From positions 36,337-100,336 of the forward strand of contig CAJTSH010000010.1 of NCBI GenBank assembly GCA_910578885.1: a stretch of 64,000 nt of DNA. Direction: 5' to 3'. Position 1 is the stretch's first letter; each line of letters opens with the position of its first letter. This document shows positions 17,355-27,100 of this stretch, in pieces. Below the pieces are notes generated by a model that saw only the letters and a list, made by a program, of their open reading frames with translations, was not told the DNA's origin and did no database searches. The position numbers were made by a program, and so were the translations under genes. This stretch comes from an uncultured Lachnospiraceae bacterium. Its GTDB lineage: Bacteria; Bacillota; Clostridia; Lachnospirales; Lachnospiraceae.

Positions 17355-17939
17355 CTACATAAATCCAAATTTTCCAAAAGGCGAGATGATAAACCATGCC
17401 TTGCCGATAATATGTTCTTTTTTTACATTTCCGATATTGGAATACCTGCTGTCCTCACTATTGTTGCGGTTATCTCCCAGCACAAAATATTCATCCTCTC
17501 CTACGGTAAGTTCCTCCGCTGCAAGTCCCGCCTCTTCCATATTCTCACAATCTATCTCTTCTTTGTATTCTTTTCCATTGAGATAGAGTACGCCATCCTT
17601 AATCTGCACAGTATCGCCCGGAACGGCAATCACGCGCTTTACATAATAGTGGGACTTCTCATTGCCGTTTGGAAGAAATACAATGATATCTCCCGCCTTT
17701 GGATCCAGTACTTTATAAACAAAGCGGTTTACCAATATTTCATCACCGGCGTCTAAGGTCTTTGCCATAGATTGTCCCACCACGCTGGTGCGGAGCCCGA
17801 TAAAATATACCAGTACAAATGCCGCAGCCAGAACAATGGCAATTTCCACTGCCCAGGTAAACACTTCTTTAATCAATGGAATATTTAGCTTTTTTCGTTT
17901 CTTTCCAAAATTCAAACCGTTTACTTTATGTCTTTTCAT
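17355..17939 (-). CDS. lepB: Signal peptidase I (second copy)
   Basis: This 194-residue protein starts after TGAGGTTGAGAA. It has a short basic cytoplasmic tail, one membrane helix (VEIAIVLAAAFVLVYFIGL) and an S26 domain. The catalytic region reads VVGQSMAKTLDAGDE where most family members have SMxPTL; Ser is kept but the Pro is replaced. Lys is in HYYVKRVIAVPGD and the LGDNRNNSEDSR box is intact, so activity is likely. It shares the C-terminal design of the first copy (KAWFxIxPxxxxGF) but differs throughout, consistent with old paralogues and possibly different substrates. Confidence 0.94.
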   Translation of the reverse strand: MKRHKVNGLNFGKKRKKLNIPLIKEVFTWAVEIAIVLAAAFVLVYFIGLRTSVVGQSMAKTLDAGDEILVNRFVYKVLDPKAGDIIVFLPNGNEKSHYYVKRVIAVPGDTVQIKDGVLYLNGKEYKEEIDCENMEEAGLAAEELTVGEDEYFVLGDNRNNSEDSRYSNIGNVKKEHIIGKAWFIISPFGKFGFM

Positions 17940-18005
17940 TTCTCAACCTCATATACTTTAACGCTTTAAAGCAACAAGTTCATTCCTGTAATATGTAATA
18001 CAAGA

Positions 18006-18036
18006 AGAGGGACAATACACATTGTAATGTCCCTCT
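18006..18036 (-). terminator. Hairpin after rplS
   Basis: A 9-bp stem (agagggaca/tgtccctct) lies 9 nt past the rplS stop, followed on the minus strand by TCTTGTATT. It probably reduces read-through from the very highly expressed rplS into the lepB-rbgA genes. Confidence 0.65.
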
Positions 18037-18044
18037 GGCAGTTC

Positions 18045-18398
18045 TTATTTTACTAACTCTTTTACTTTCGCTCTCTTACCTACGCGACCTCTTAAGTAAG
18101 TAAGTTTTGCTCTTCTTACCTTACCTCTTCTTACAACTTCCACTTTTTCAACGTTCGGAGAGTGTAACGGCCAAGTCTTCTCAACGCCTACACCGTTAGA
18201 GAACTTACGAACGGTAAATGTCTCACGGTTGCTTCCGCCCTGCTTCTTTAATACGATCCCTTCAAAAACCTGAATTCTTTCACGGTTTCCCTCTTTGATC
18301 TTCGCATATACCTTAATGGTATCTCCCACGCGGAATTCCGGTGCGTCTGCCTTTAACTGCTCTGCTTCAATGCTCTTAATGATTTCGCTTGCGTTCAT
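18045..18398 (-). CDS. rplS: 50S ribosomal protein L19
   Basis: This 117-residue protein starts at MNASEIIKSIEAEQ after CAGGAGG. The L19 signature is complete: FRVGDTIKVYAKIKEGNRERIQVFEGIVLKKQGGSNRETFTVRKFSNGVGVEKTWPLHSPNVEKVEVVRRGKVRRAKLTYLR. It is a structural protein at the 30S-50S interface. It heads the run through rbgA and rnhB, with a good sigma-A promoter about 81 nt upstream. Confidence 0.98.
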   Translation of the reverse strand: MNASEIIKSIEAEQLKADAPEFRVGDTIKVYAKIKEGNRERIQVFEGIVLKKQGGSNRETFTVRKFSNGVGVEKTWPLHSPNVEKVEVVRRGKVRRAKLTYLRGRVGKRAKVKELVK

Positions 18399-18478
18399 TT
18401 TGTGACCTCCTGATTCTTTAGATGTTCTTAATACTATTACGTAACAGAGGACCATCGACTTAATTTCACAACGGATTG

Positions 18479-18507
18479 ATTTTATCACAAACTAAGACAT
18501 GCGTCAA
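18479..18507 (-). promoter_or_regulatory. Sigma-A promoter of rplS
   Basis: On the minus strand, -35 TTGACG and -10 TAAAAT are separated by exactly 17 bp, leaving a leader of about 75 nt before the rplS ATG. The promoter begins just past the stop of the first PFOR gene. Confidence 0.75.
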
Positions 18508-18518
18508 CTTATTTTTCA

Positions 18519-21500
18519 TCAGACCGCCCGTTCCCCATCCGAAAGGGCTTTCCAATACCGGTATTTCTCCATTGCCTGTTCGTGCGCTTTGTGGAACAAT
18601 TCCTCCGCACGCGCCTTATCCTGACGCATCAGGGCATTGTAACGGACTTCTCCGTTTAAGAATTCCTGATAATCTCCGCTCGGTTCCTTGCTGTCGAGGA
18701 TAAACGGATTCTCTCCCTTCTCTCGTTTCCAAGGCTGATATCTGAAATTATACCAGTATCCCGCTTCGACCGCAAGCTTCTCTTCCAACTGCGCTTTTCC
18801 CATTCCCGCCTTGATTCCATGACTGATACATGGCGCATAAGCTATGATAAGCGAAGGTCCCGGGTAACTCTCTGCTTCCGCGAACGCCTTGACGCACTGG
18901 TTATAATCCGCGCCCATAGCAACCTGCGCCACATAGATATATCCGTAGCTCATAGCAATTGCTGCAAGATCTTTTTTCTTTACTCCTTTTCCCGTTGCCG
19001 CAAATTTCGCAACTGCTCCGAGCGGCGTTGCCTTTGATGACTGTCCGCCGGTATTGGAATATATCTCTGTGTCAAATACCAGAAGATTGATATCTGCGCC
19101 GGAGGCAAGCACATGATCTACGCCGCCGTATCCGATATCATAGGCGAAACCGTCTCCTCCGAAAATCCACTGGGATTTCTTGGAAAGATAATCCTTCTCC
19201 TTTAAAATATCGGCTGAAAGCTCGCAGTCACACTTGTTTAATTCCTGTATCAGTCTTTCGGACGCCTGCCGGTTTTCTTTTCCATTCCCATAAGTTTCAA
19301 CCCAGTTTTGAATTGCTTCTATCAGAGGCTGCACAGGCTTCATGTCATCCGTCTTTCCCGTCTTTAAGACCTTTTTCATCCGCTCTAACTTCTGCCGCAG
19401 CTTTTCGCGGATTGCATTCTGTGCAAGCAGCATTCCATATCCAAATTCCGCCGCATCTTCAAATAAAGAATTTGACCATGCCGGTCCTTTTCCTTCCCGA
19501 TTGACAGTATACGGTGTAGACGGTGAAGAATTTCCCCAGATGGAGGAGCAGCCGGTAGCATTTGCAATATACATCCGCTCCCCGAATAGCTGGGTCACCA
19601 GTTTCGCATAAGGCGTTTCTCCGCAGCCGCCGCAGGCGCCGGAGAACTCCAGCAGCGGCTGGCGGAACTGGCTTCCTTTTACGCTCTCTGCCGAGAATTT
19701 TTCCAAAACTGCCGGCTTCTCCGGCAAGGTTCTTCCATAGTCAAAATAAATCTGCTCCCCAACATTTTCCTGAAAGCTCTGCATCGTAATTGCTTTTCCC
19801 TTTGCCGGACAGCACTCGACGCAGGAACCGCATCCGGTGCAGTCAAGAGCCGAGGTTACGATGGCAAACTTATAATCATGCATCCCGTTCATCGGAAGCA
19901 TCTTCATTCTCTCCGGCGCCGCAAAAGACTCCTTCTCATCCATGACTACCGGGCGGATGACAGCATGTGGGCACACATAGGAGCAGATTCCGCACTGGAT
20001 ACATTTTTCCGGCTCCCAGACCGGGATGGAAACGGCAACTCCCCTCTTTTCATATGCCGCCGTTCCCAGAGGCGTCCTTCCATCCGCATAAGGTTCTACG
20101 TCTGCCACCGTCAGCTCGTTTCCCTTCTGTGCAGATACTGCCTGCTGGATATTTCTGACAAAATCCAAAACTTCTTTTTGCCCATCCGCAGACTGTTTTT
20201 CTGTCTGCATTCCGTCCTCCTGCTCCGACAGTTTCTCCCAAGTGTTCACATCCACTTTATCATCGGGACAATGCTTCCATTCCTCCGGTATTTCCACTTT
20301 GACCGCCTGCGTGGCTCCTGCATCAATTGCCGCATGGTTTTTTGCAACCACATCCTCCCCTTTTCTTCCATAAGTTGCCGTTGCCGCATCTTTCATCCAC
20401 TGCTTCGCCTGTTCCAGCGGAATGATTTCCGTCAGAGCGAAGAATGCTGCCTGTAAAATCGTATTGATTCTGGTAGGTCCCATTCCGGTTTCCATTCCCA
20501 GCTTTACGCCGTCTATGATATAGAACTGGATTTCATTTTCAGCCAGAAAACGTTTCATCTGACCGGGTAAATGTTCCTCCAGCTCCTCTGGTTTCCACGG
20601 GCAGTTTAAAAGGAAGGTTCCTCCCTTTACCAGCTCGCCGACCATGTCATATTTACGCAGATAAGAAGGGTTATGGCATGCCACAAAATCCGCCTGCTGA
20701 ATCAGATAGGTAGACTTTATCGGCGTTGTTCCAAAGCGCAGATGGGACATCGTAACGCCGCCGCTCTTTTTGGAGTCGTAATCAAAATACGCCTGTACAT
20801 ACATATCCGTATGATCTCCGATAATTTTGATGGAGTTTTTATTTGCCCCAACGGTTCCGTCCGCTCCCAGTCCCCAGAACTTGCAATTCGTCGTACCTTC
20901 CAAACTGGTCTGGGGTTCCTGCCCGACCGGAAGGGAAAGCCCCGTTACATCATCTACGATTCCAATGGTAAACTGTTTTTTCTCCTCGTTCTGATAAACA
21001 GCCATGATCTGCCCCGGCGTCGTATCCTTAGAGCCTAGTCCATAGCGTCCTCCAAAGACCGGAACTTTTTCAAAGTCAGTTCCCTTTAAAGCGCTGACGA
21101 CATCCTGATAGAGCGGTTCGCCCACAGAGCCAGGTTCCTTCGTCCGGTCCAGCACATAAATCTGCTCTACGCTCTTTGGAAGAGCCCGCAGAAAATCATC
21201 TACGGCAAAAGGACGGTACAGACGGACTTTTACCAAGCCATAACTCCCGCCTTCTTTGGACATCAGATAATCGATTGTTTCTTCTATCGTCTCGCAGACA
21301 GATCCCATCGCTACGATGACCTTTTTCGCATCTTTGTCTCCATAGAAATCAAAGAGGTGATAATCCGTGCCGATTTTCCGGTTGATTAATTCCATGCACT
21401 CTTTTACGATTGCAGGCAAATCATTGTAACCCTTGTTGCATGCCTCTCTGGTCTGGAAGAAGATATCCGGATTCTGCGCGCTTCCCATTTCACAGGGGTG

Positions 21501-22133
21501 CTCCGGTGAAAGCGCCTGCTTCCTGAAATCCTCCACTGCCTGCACATCCATCAGCTCCGCCAAGTCCTCATATTCCCATGTTTCAATCTTCTGTATCTCA
21601 TGCGAGGTACGGAATCCGTCAAAAAAGTTGATAAAGGGCATTCTTCCTCGGATTGCCGCCATATGTGCCACCGGCGTCAGGTCCATGACCTCCTGCACCG
21701 AGGACTCGCATAACATTGCAACGCCGGTCTGACGGCAGGCGTAAATATCGGAATGGTCGCCGAAAATGCTTAAAGCATGGCTGGCAATCGCGCGCGCCGA
21801 CACGTCAAATACTCCTGGAAGCCTCTCTCCCGCCATCTTATAAAGATTCGGTATCATCAGCAGAAGTCCCTGCGAGGCGGTGAAGGTCGTTGTCAATGCC
21901 CCCGCCGCAAGGGAGCCGTGTACCGCTCCTGCCGCGCCTGCCTCAGACTGCATTTCTGTCACCTGCACCTGCTGCCCGAATATGTTCGTCCGTCCCATTG
22001 CCGCCCATTCATCCGTTACTTCTGCCATGACCGTAGACGGGGTGATAGGATAAATCGCCGCAACATCCGTATATGCATAGGAAACATGTGCCGCTGCATG
22101 ATTTCCGTCCATTGTTTTCATTTTCCGTTTCAT
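18519..22133 (-). CDS. nifJ: Pyruvate:ferredoxin (flavodoxin) oxidoreductase, first copy
   Basis: The 1204-residue single-chain PFOR starts at MKRKMKTMDGNHAAAH after AAAAGGAGG. Domains in order: pyrimidine-binding domain with AIYPITPST; domain III with GRYGLGSKDTTPGQIMAV; two [4Fe-4S] ferredoxin motifs CIQCGICSYVCPHAV and CTGCGSCVECCPAKG (the latter with one extra Cys); and the TPP domain with GACGGCGETPYAKL, NATGCSSIWG and IFGGDGFAYDIGYGG. It oxidises pyruvate and CoA to acetyl-CoA and CO2, reducing ferredoxin. It differs clearly from the second copy at 31.4 kb and carries an insertion around residue 650 (EQEDGMQTEKQSADGQKE). No obvious terminator separates it from rplS. Confidence 0.96.
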   Translation of the reverse strand: MKRKMKTMDGNHAAAHVSYAYTDVAAIYPITPSTVMAEVTDEWAAMGRTNIFGQQVQVTEMQSEAGAAGAVHGSLAAGALTTTFTASQGLLLMIPNLYKMAGERLPGVFDVSARAIASHALSIFGDHSDIYACRQTGVAMLCESSVQEVMDLTPVAHMAAIRGRMPFINFFDGFRTSHEIQKIETWEYEDLAELMDVQAVEDFRKQALSPEHPCEMGSAQNPDIFFQTREACNKGYNDLPAIVKECMELINRKIGTDYHLFDFYGDKDAKKVIVAMGSVCETIEETIDYLMSKEGGSYGLVKVRLYRPFAVDDFLRALPKSVEQIYVLDRTKEPGSVGEPLYQDVVSALKGTDFEKVPVFGGRYGLGSKDTTPGQIMAVYQNEEKKQFTIGIVDDVTGLSLPVGQEPQTSLEGTTNCKFWGLGADGTVGANKNSIKIIGDHTDMYVQAYFDYDSKKSGGVTMSHLRFGTTPIKSTYLIQQADFVACHNPSYLRKYDMVGELVKGGTFLLNCPWKPEELEEHLPGQMKRFLAENEIQFYIIDGVKLGMETGMGPTRINTILQAAFFALTEIIPLEQAKQWMKDAATATYGRKGEDVVAKNHAAIDAGATQAVKVEIPEEWKHCPDDKVDVNTWEKLSEQEDGMQTEKQSADGQKEVLDFVRNIQQAVSAQKGNELTVADVEPYADGRTPLGTAAYEKRGVAVSIPVWEPEKCIQCGICSYVCPHAVIRPVVMDEKESFAAPERMKMLPMNGMHDYKFAIVTSALDCTGCGSCVECCPAKGKAITMQSFQENVGEQIYFDYGRTLPEKPAVLEKFSAESVKGSQFRQPLLEFSGACGGCGETPYAKLVTQLFGERMYIANATGCSSIWGNSSPSTPYTVNREGKGPAWSNSLFEDAAEFGYGMLLAQNAIREKLRQKLERMKKVLKTGKTDDMKPVQPLIEAIQNWVETYGNGKENRQASERLIQELNKCDCELSADILKEKDYLSKKSQWIFGGDGFAYDIGYGGVDHVLASGADINLLVFDTEIYSNTGGQSSKATPLGAVAKFAATGKGVKKKDLAAIAMSYGYIYVAQVAMGADYNQCVKAFAEAESYPGPSLIIAYAPCISHGIKAGMGKAQLEEKLAVEAGYWYNFRYQPWKREKGENPFILDSKEPSGDYQEFLNGEVRYNALMRQDKARAEELFHKAHEQAMEKYRYWKALSDGERAV

Positions 22134-22305
22134 ATTTTCCTCCTTTTGGCGCGCTTTTTGCGCCATTCAGGTAGATTTGGAAGTTCTACTTCCAAACTTT
22201 ACCTCAATTCTTTGTATTTCCTTTGATATGAAAATATAATTCCCATATTTTACAAAAACATGCAGTCTCTATTGATTTCCGTATTGGCTCATAACAAGAA
22301 ATTTC

Positions 22306-22334
22306 TTGACCCATGTATCAGCCAGTGATAGAAT
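22306..22334 (+). promoter_or_regulatory. Promoter of the SulP transporter gene
   Basis: TTGACC and TAGAAT are separated by 17 bp, giving a short leader before the AGAGGAG site and ATG at 22373. The region is divergent from the first nifJ. Confidence 0.7.
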
Positions 22335-22372
22335 TCAAGTCTGGATTATATTTTTACAGAGGAGAATTTATT

Positions 22373-24019
22373 ATGGAAACGTTAAGACCAAAGCTTTTTG
22401 AAGTGATGAAGCATTATTCAAAAGAACAGCTCATCAAAGATATCATTTCCGGCATCATTGTTGCAATTATCGCGCTGCCCCTTTCTATCGCCCTTGCGAT
22501 TGCCTCGGGCGTTGCACCGGAGTGCGGACTTTATACTGCTATTATCGCCGGATTTTTTATCTCGTTTTTCGGCGGAAGCCGGGTACAGATCGGAGGCCCT
22601 ACCGCCGCCTTTGTTGTCATCATCTATGGAATTGTCATGGAATATCAATTGGATGGATTAATTGTAGCAACAATTCTGGCGGGCATTTTCCTGATTATTA
22701 TGGGACTCTGCAAGTTCGGTTCTCTGATCAAGTACATTCCCTATACAATTACCACCGGGTTTACCTGTGGTATCGGCGTAAGCCTTTTGGTTGGACAGTT
22801 CAAAGATTTTCTTGGGCTTTCTATGGGCGCCGTTCCTTCGGAATTCCTGCAAAAATTGAACGCCTATGCAAAAAATATTTCTACGGTAAATGTTACTGCT
22901 CTTTTGGTCGGGCTTCTGGCTCTGGCTATTTTAATCATCTGCCCGAAGATTACTGACAAAATTCCCGGCTCTCTCGTCGCAATCATCATTACGACGTTAT
23001 TGGTAAAATTTGCGGATCTTCCGGTCAATACGATTGGCAGTGTCTATGGGGAATTATCCTCCGAACTGCCCCTGCCGCATCTTCCGTCCGTCAGCTTTGC
23101 CATGATTCAGAAGTTGATCTCGCCTGCATTTACCATCGCTTTGCTTGCCGGCATTGAATCTCTGCTCTCCTGTGTCGTATCCGACGGTATGATTGGAGAT
23201 AAGCACAATTCCAACGCAGAGTTAATCGGTCAGGGACTTGGAAATATCTTTTCCGGTCTCTTCGGCGGAATTCCCGCCACAGGCGCCATTGCAAGGACAG
23301 CCGCAAATGTAAAGAACGGCGGACGCACGCCGATTGCCGGCATTGTACACAGCATAACTTTACTGATCATCCTGCTGGTACTGATGCCACTCGCCGCTCT
23401 GATTCCTATGACGAGCCTTGCGGCAGTTTTAATCATGGTCGCTTGGAATATGTGCGACTGGTCCACCTTCTTGCGTCTGGCAAAGACTGCACCAAAGAGT
23501 GACATTATCGTTCTGATTGGAACTTTTCTTCTGACCGTCATTTTTGACCTCGTAGTTGCCATTGAAGTAGGCGTTGTGGTTTCCGCTCTTTTATTTATGA
23601 AGCGTATGGCGGAAGTTACCGATATCAAATCCTGGAAATATGTGGAGGAACCGGATACTCCGGCAGATGAAGCTGAAAAACTGCTCTCCATCCCAAAGGA
23701 AATCCGTGTATTTGAAATCAGCGGTCCGATGTTCTTTGCAGCTGCCGACCATCTGTCAAAGATCGATTCCAAAAACTATACGCATGTGATTATTATCCGT
23801 ATGCGCAGCGTTCCCGCTATTGACGCAAGCGCTATGCACTCTTTGCATAATCTGGCAGACCGCGCCAAAAAGAAAGGGATTTACTTGGTATTTTCCCATG
23901 TAAACAGTCAGCCGATGTCTGTCATGAAAAAGGATGGCTTTTATTACAAGATTGGCGAAGAAAACTTCCAGCCGGATATTGCGGCTGCGATTGAACATGC
24001 GAAAGCCCTGTTAGAATAA
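22373..24019 (+). CDS. SulP family anion transporter with STAS domain
   Basis: The 548-residue protein starts at METLRPKLFEVMKHYS after AGAGGAG. About 11-12 membrane helices occupy residues 25-420. The SulP signature lies at the first helices (ALPLSIALAIASGVAPECGLYTAIIAGF, then GGSRVQIGGPTAAFVV). GLGNIFSGLFGGIPATGAIARTAANV is the other family hallmark. The last 100 residues form a cytoplasmic STAS domain (FEISGPMFFAAADHLSKI...). Substrates in the family are sulfate, bicarbonate or other anions, and none can be chosen here. It is one of the few plus-strand genes and is transcribed away from nifJ. Confidence 0.95.
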   Translation: METLRPKLFEVMKHYSKEQLIKDIISGIIVAIIALPLSIALAIASGVAPECGLYTAIIAGFFISFFGGSRVQIGGPTAAFVVIIYGIVMEYQLDGLIVATILAGIFLIIMGLCKFGSLIKYIPYTITTGFTCGIGVSLLVGQFKDFLGLSMGAVPSEFLQKLNAYAKNISTVNVTALLVGLLALAILIICPKITDKIPGSLVAIIITTLLVKFADLPVNTIGSVYGELSSELPLPHLPSVSFAMIQKLISPAFTIALLAGIESLLSCVVSDGMIGDKHNSNAELIGQGLGNIFSGLFGGIPATGAIARTAANVKNGGRTPIAGIVHSITLLIILLVLMPLAALIPMTSLAAVLIMVAWNMCDWSTFLRLAKTAPKSDIIVLIGTFLLTVIFDLVVAIEVGVVVSALLFMKRMAEVTDIKSWKYVEEPDTPADEAEKLLSIPKEIRVFEISGPMFFAAADHLSKIDSKNYTHVIIIRMRSVPAIDASAMHSLHNLADRAKKKGIYLVFSHVNSQPMSVMKKDGFYYKIGEENFQPDIAAAIEHAKALLE

Positions 24020-24043
24020 TTTTTTTAACGTATATACTTAACA

Positions 24044-24114
24044 GCGGTAATTTTAGTTTACCGCCAGCGCATAGAAAGAGCCTGCAGCATTCCTTTCGGT
24101 TTGCTGCAGGCTCT
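24044..24114. terminator. Terminator region between the convergent SulP and GH16 genes
   Basis: Two hairpins sit in tandem: gcggtaa/ttaccgc at 24044-24064, and a strong 13-bp stem agagcctgcagca/tgctgcaggctct at 24077-24114. The second is followed on the plus strand by GCTATCTTTT and on the minus strand by a short T-containing stretch. It probably serves both genes. Confidence 0.75.
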
Positions 24115-24144
24115 GCTATCTTTTCGTATTTTATTTTCCGCTTC

Positions 24145-27100
24145 TTATTTCACTGTCTGGGTCATAATTGCTGTGTCTTTTCTTCCAGCCTCGCCCACTG
24201 GCGTATAGCCAAACATATAAGAAACATTTGTTCCATTGCCGACTTTTTCAGCAGTGGTATATGTGAAATATCCTGCCTTGCTTCCGTTTTTCTCCATTAC
24301 TGCACCGCCCAGATCGGAAAGAGCTGGATTTGTCTTATTATAGCCCCAATATACCATTGGTGCAAATGCAGCTTCATTAGCGTAAACATAGAAAGTCAAT
24401 GTTCCGTCTGCATTATGTTTGATACCATACTCGCCCTCCGTCACTTCCTCTTCCTGTACAGGAGCCTTCATTTCAGAGATTGTCTTACTGAAAATTGCTG
24501 TATCCATTCTTCCTGCTCCGTCTACCGGCGTATAGCTGAACATATAGGAAACGGTATCTGTACCTGCATATGCAGCAGCAGTCGTATAGCTGTAATAATC
24601 TGCTCCCAACGCTGCATTTTTCTCTAATACCACTCCGCCAAGCTCCCATAACTGCGGATTGGATTTATTGATTCCCCAATAAAGCATTGGCGCAAGAGCG
24701 GTGTCTTTTGCCTTTACATAGAAGGTCAATGTTCCGTCGGTATTCTGATATACGCCGTACTCATCGCTGACTGTCACTTCACCGGAACCGCCGGTTTCGC
24801 CGCCGACTTCTCCTCCGGTCTCTCCACCGGTTTCACCGCCTGTTTCTCCTCCAACTTCGCCGCCTGTTTCTCCTCCGGTCTCACCGCCGACATTTCCGCC
24901 TGCGTCCAGATCAGACACCTTTTTGCTTATAATAGAGGTATCCATTCTTCCTTCACCGTCTACCGGCGTATAGCTGAACATATAGGAAACGGTATCCGTA
25001 TCCGCAAATGCCGCCTCTGTGGTATAGCTAAAGTAATCTGCTCCCAGAGAAGCATTCTTTGTCAATGCAACTCCGCCCAAATCGGAAAGAGACGGGTTGT
25101 TTTTGTTTACGCCCCAATAAAGCATTGGTGCAAGAGACGTATCCTTTGCCTTTGCATAGAAAGTTAACGTTCCATTTGTATTCTGAAGCACACCATATTC
25201 ATCACTGACTGTCACTTCATTGCCTGAGCCACCGGTTTCGCCGCCTTCATTTCCACCGCCTGTTTCACTGCCTGAACCGCCTTCATTCTCGCCGCCTGTT
25301 TCACCTGTTGCCTGCTTCTTCACAGTTACCGTACAGGTTGCGGTAATTGCAGGATTTGCTGTAGACGCCGCCGTAATCACTGCCGTTCCTTCGCCGACTG
25401 CCGTAATCTGACCTGCATTTACAGTCGCTACTGTTTCATTGGAAGATGTCCATGTTACATTTCTCTGTGTTGTATTGCTTGGCGTACAAATCTTTGTAAG
25501 ATTTGCTGTCTGTCCCTGCTTCAATTCTACGGAAGTCTTATCCAGACTTAATCCCTCAATCGGAACTGCCTTTACATCTTCACTTCCCTCTTCTTTATAA
25601 ACACGTACATAATCTACCAACATTTCTGCGGAACTAAAATCTGCTCCCGGCAGAACTCCGCCGTCAAACCAGCCGCCCACTGCAAGATTCATAATAATAT
25701 AGAAATCCTGATCAAAAGGCGCCGTATCGGAATCGCTTGCTGTGGAATACCACTGGCTCTTTGGAATATACTGGAAGAACTCGCCGTCTACATACCATGT
25801 GATATTATCCTCTTCCCAGATAACGCTGTATACATGATAGCCGTCGTCAAAGGTTGAACCTTCCGGGAAAATATAATCGGTTCCGGTATATCTGTTGTTC
25901 GGCCACTGTCCGCCGTAATGGATGGTTCCGCTGGATGCGTTCGTCACTCTTCCCCTTGCTTCCATAACGTCAATCTCACCGGATGCCGCCCATGTTCCGT
26001 AGCTTTCATCATTTGGAAGCATCCACAGAGCCGGCCACAATCCGTTTCCAGCCGGAAGCTTTGCTCTGAAATCAATTCGTCCATATGTAAAGGATACTTT
26101 ATCCTTGGAAATAATTTTTCCTGAAGAATAATTTGCCGTCACCTTTGTCTGTGCCGCATCGGTGCAGGTAAATGTATATGGCTCATATTTTGCAATCAGA
26201 TGCAATGCACCATCTTTTACAAAAGTATTCTCTGTACTATCGGTATAATATTCTGCTTCATTGTTTCCCCATCCAAAGGTGTTCGGGTCTGATGGGTCTA
26301 AGAAATATCCGGTATTGTAGCTCCAGCTGCTCATATCAAGAGTATTTCCGTTGAATTCATCGTTGTAATAGAGATTCCAGCCGTCTAATGCATCCGGGTC
26401 GCTGTTGTCACCGCCTACGGTAATATTCTCAATCTCTACATCCTCCGGTCTGTATGCGTCCGGTGCGCCGATAAACTGATACTCAATGTAGTTGGAACCT
26501 ACGGCTCCGCCCCTCACGCCATTCTCCGGATATCCGATACGCAGTTTGAAATTCTCGGTAATCGGCTGGAACCAAAGACCGTATACGTAATCGTCAAAAT
26601 ATCCCCACTGATTCTTGGAAGAATAGCTGACATATCCGTTTCCCTGATAATACCATCCGCTTAAGGCGCTGTTAGAAAATTCTACCCAGTTTCCGGTACT
26701 TTCATTGTAATACTCAATCACAAAGTTGTCTAATTCCTTATTCGTCGGAAGGTTATCCGTCGCTGTGCCTCCCAGATATGGGAATACAACTCCCGCTGCG
26801 CCTGTCGCAGAATCAGCAGTAATTGTCGTTGCGCCATTCGCATATACGGAATAATTGCTGCGGGTCGTATCAGAATATGTAATGGTATAAACAAGCGAAA
26901 TTTCTTCCTTGTCTTTCAGTGCAAACTTCACTTGAATAGGACCTGATTCTTCTACCTTGAACCAATATCCATACTGCTCGATTCCAAAATTCGTATTGTA
27001 AATCCATCCGCTCTCTGCATTATTGTCGATATTGACATATGCGCTGTCCGGCTCATTTAATTTTTTAACATAAGCAACTATATTGTCTGCGCTTGTCGGA

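Noticed and set aside
24785..25310. GC-rich tandem repeats that could resemble a CRISPR or regulatory repeat
   Set aside because: They are in frame, 12 bp long without spacers, and encode Gly/Glu/Thr linkers of the GH16 protein.
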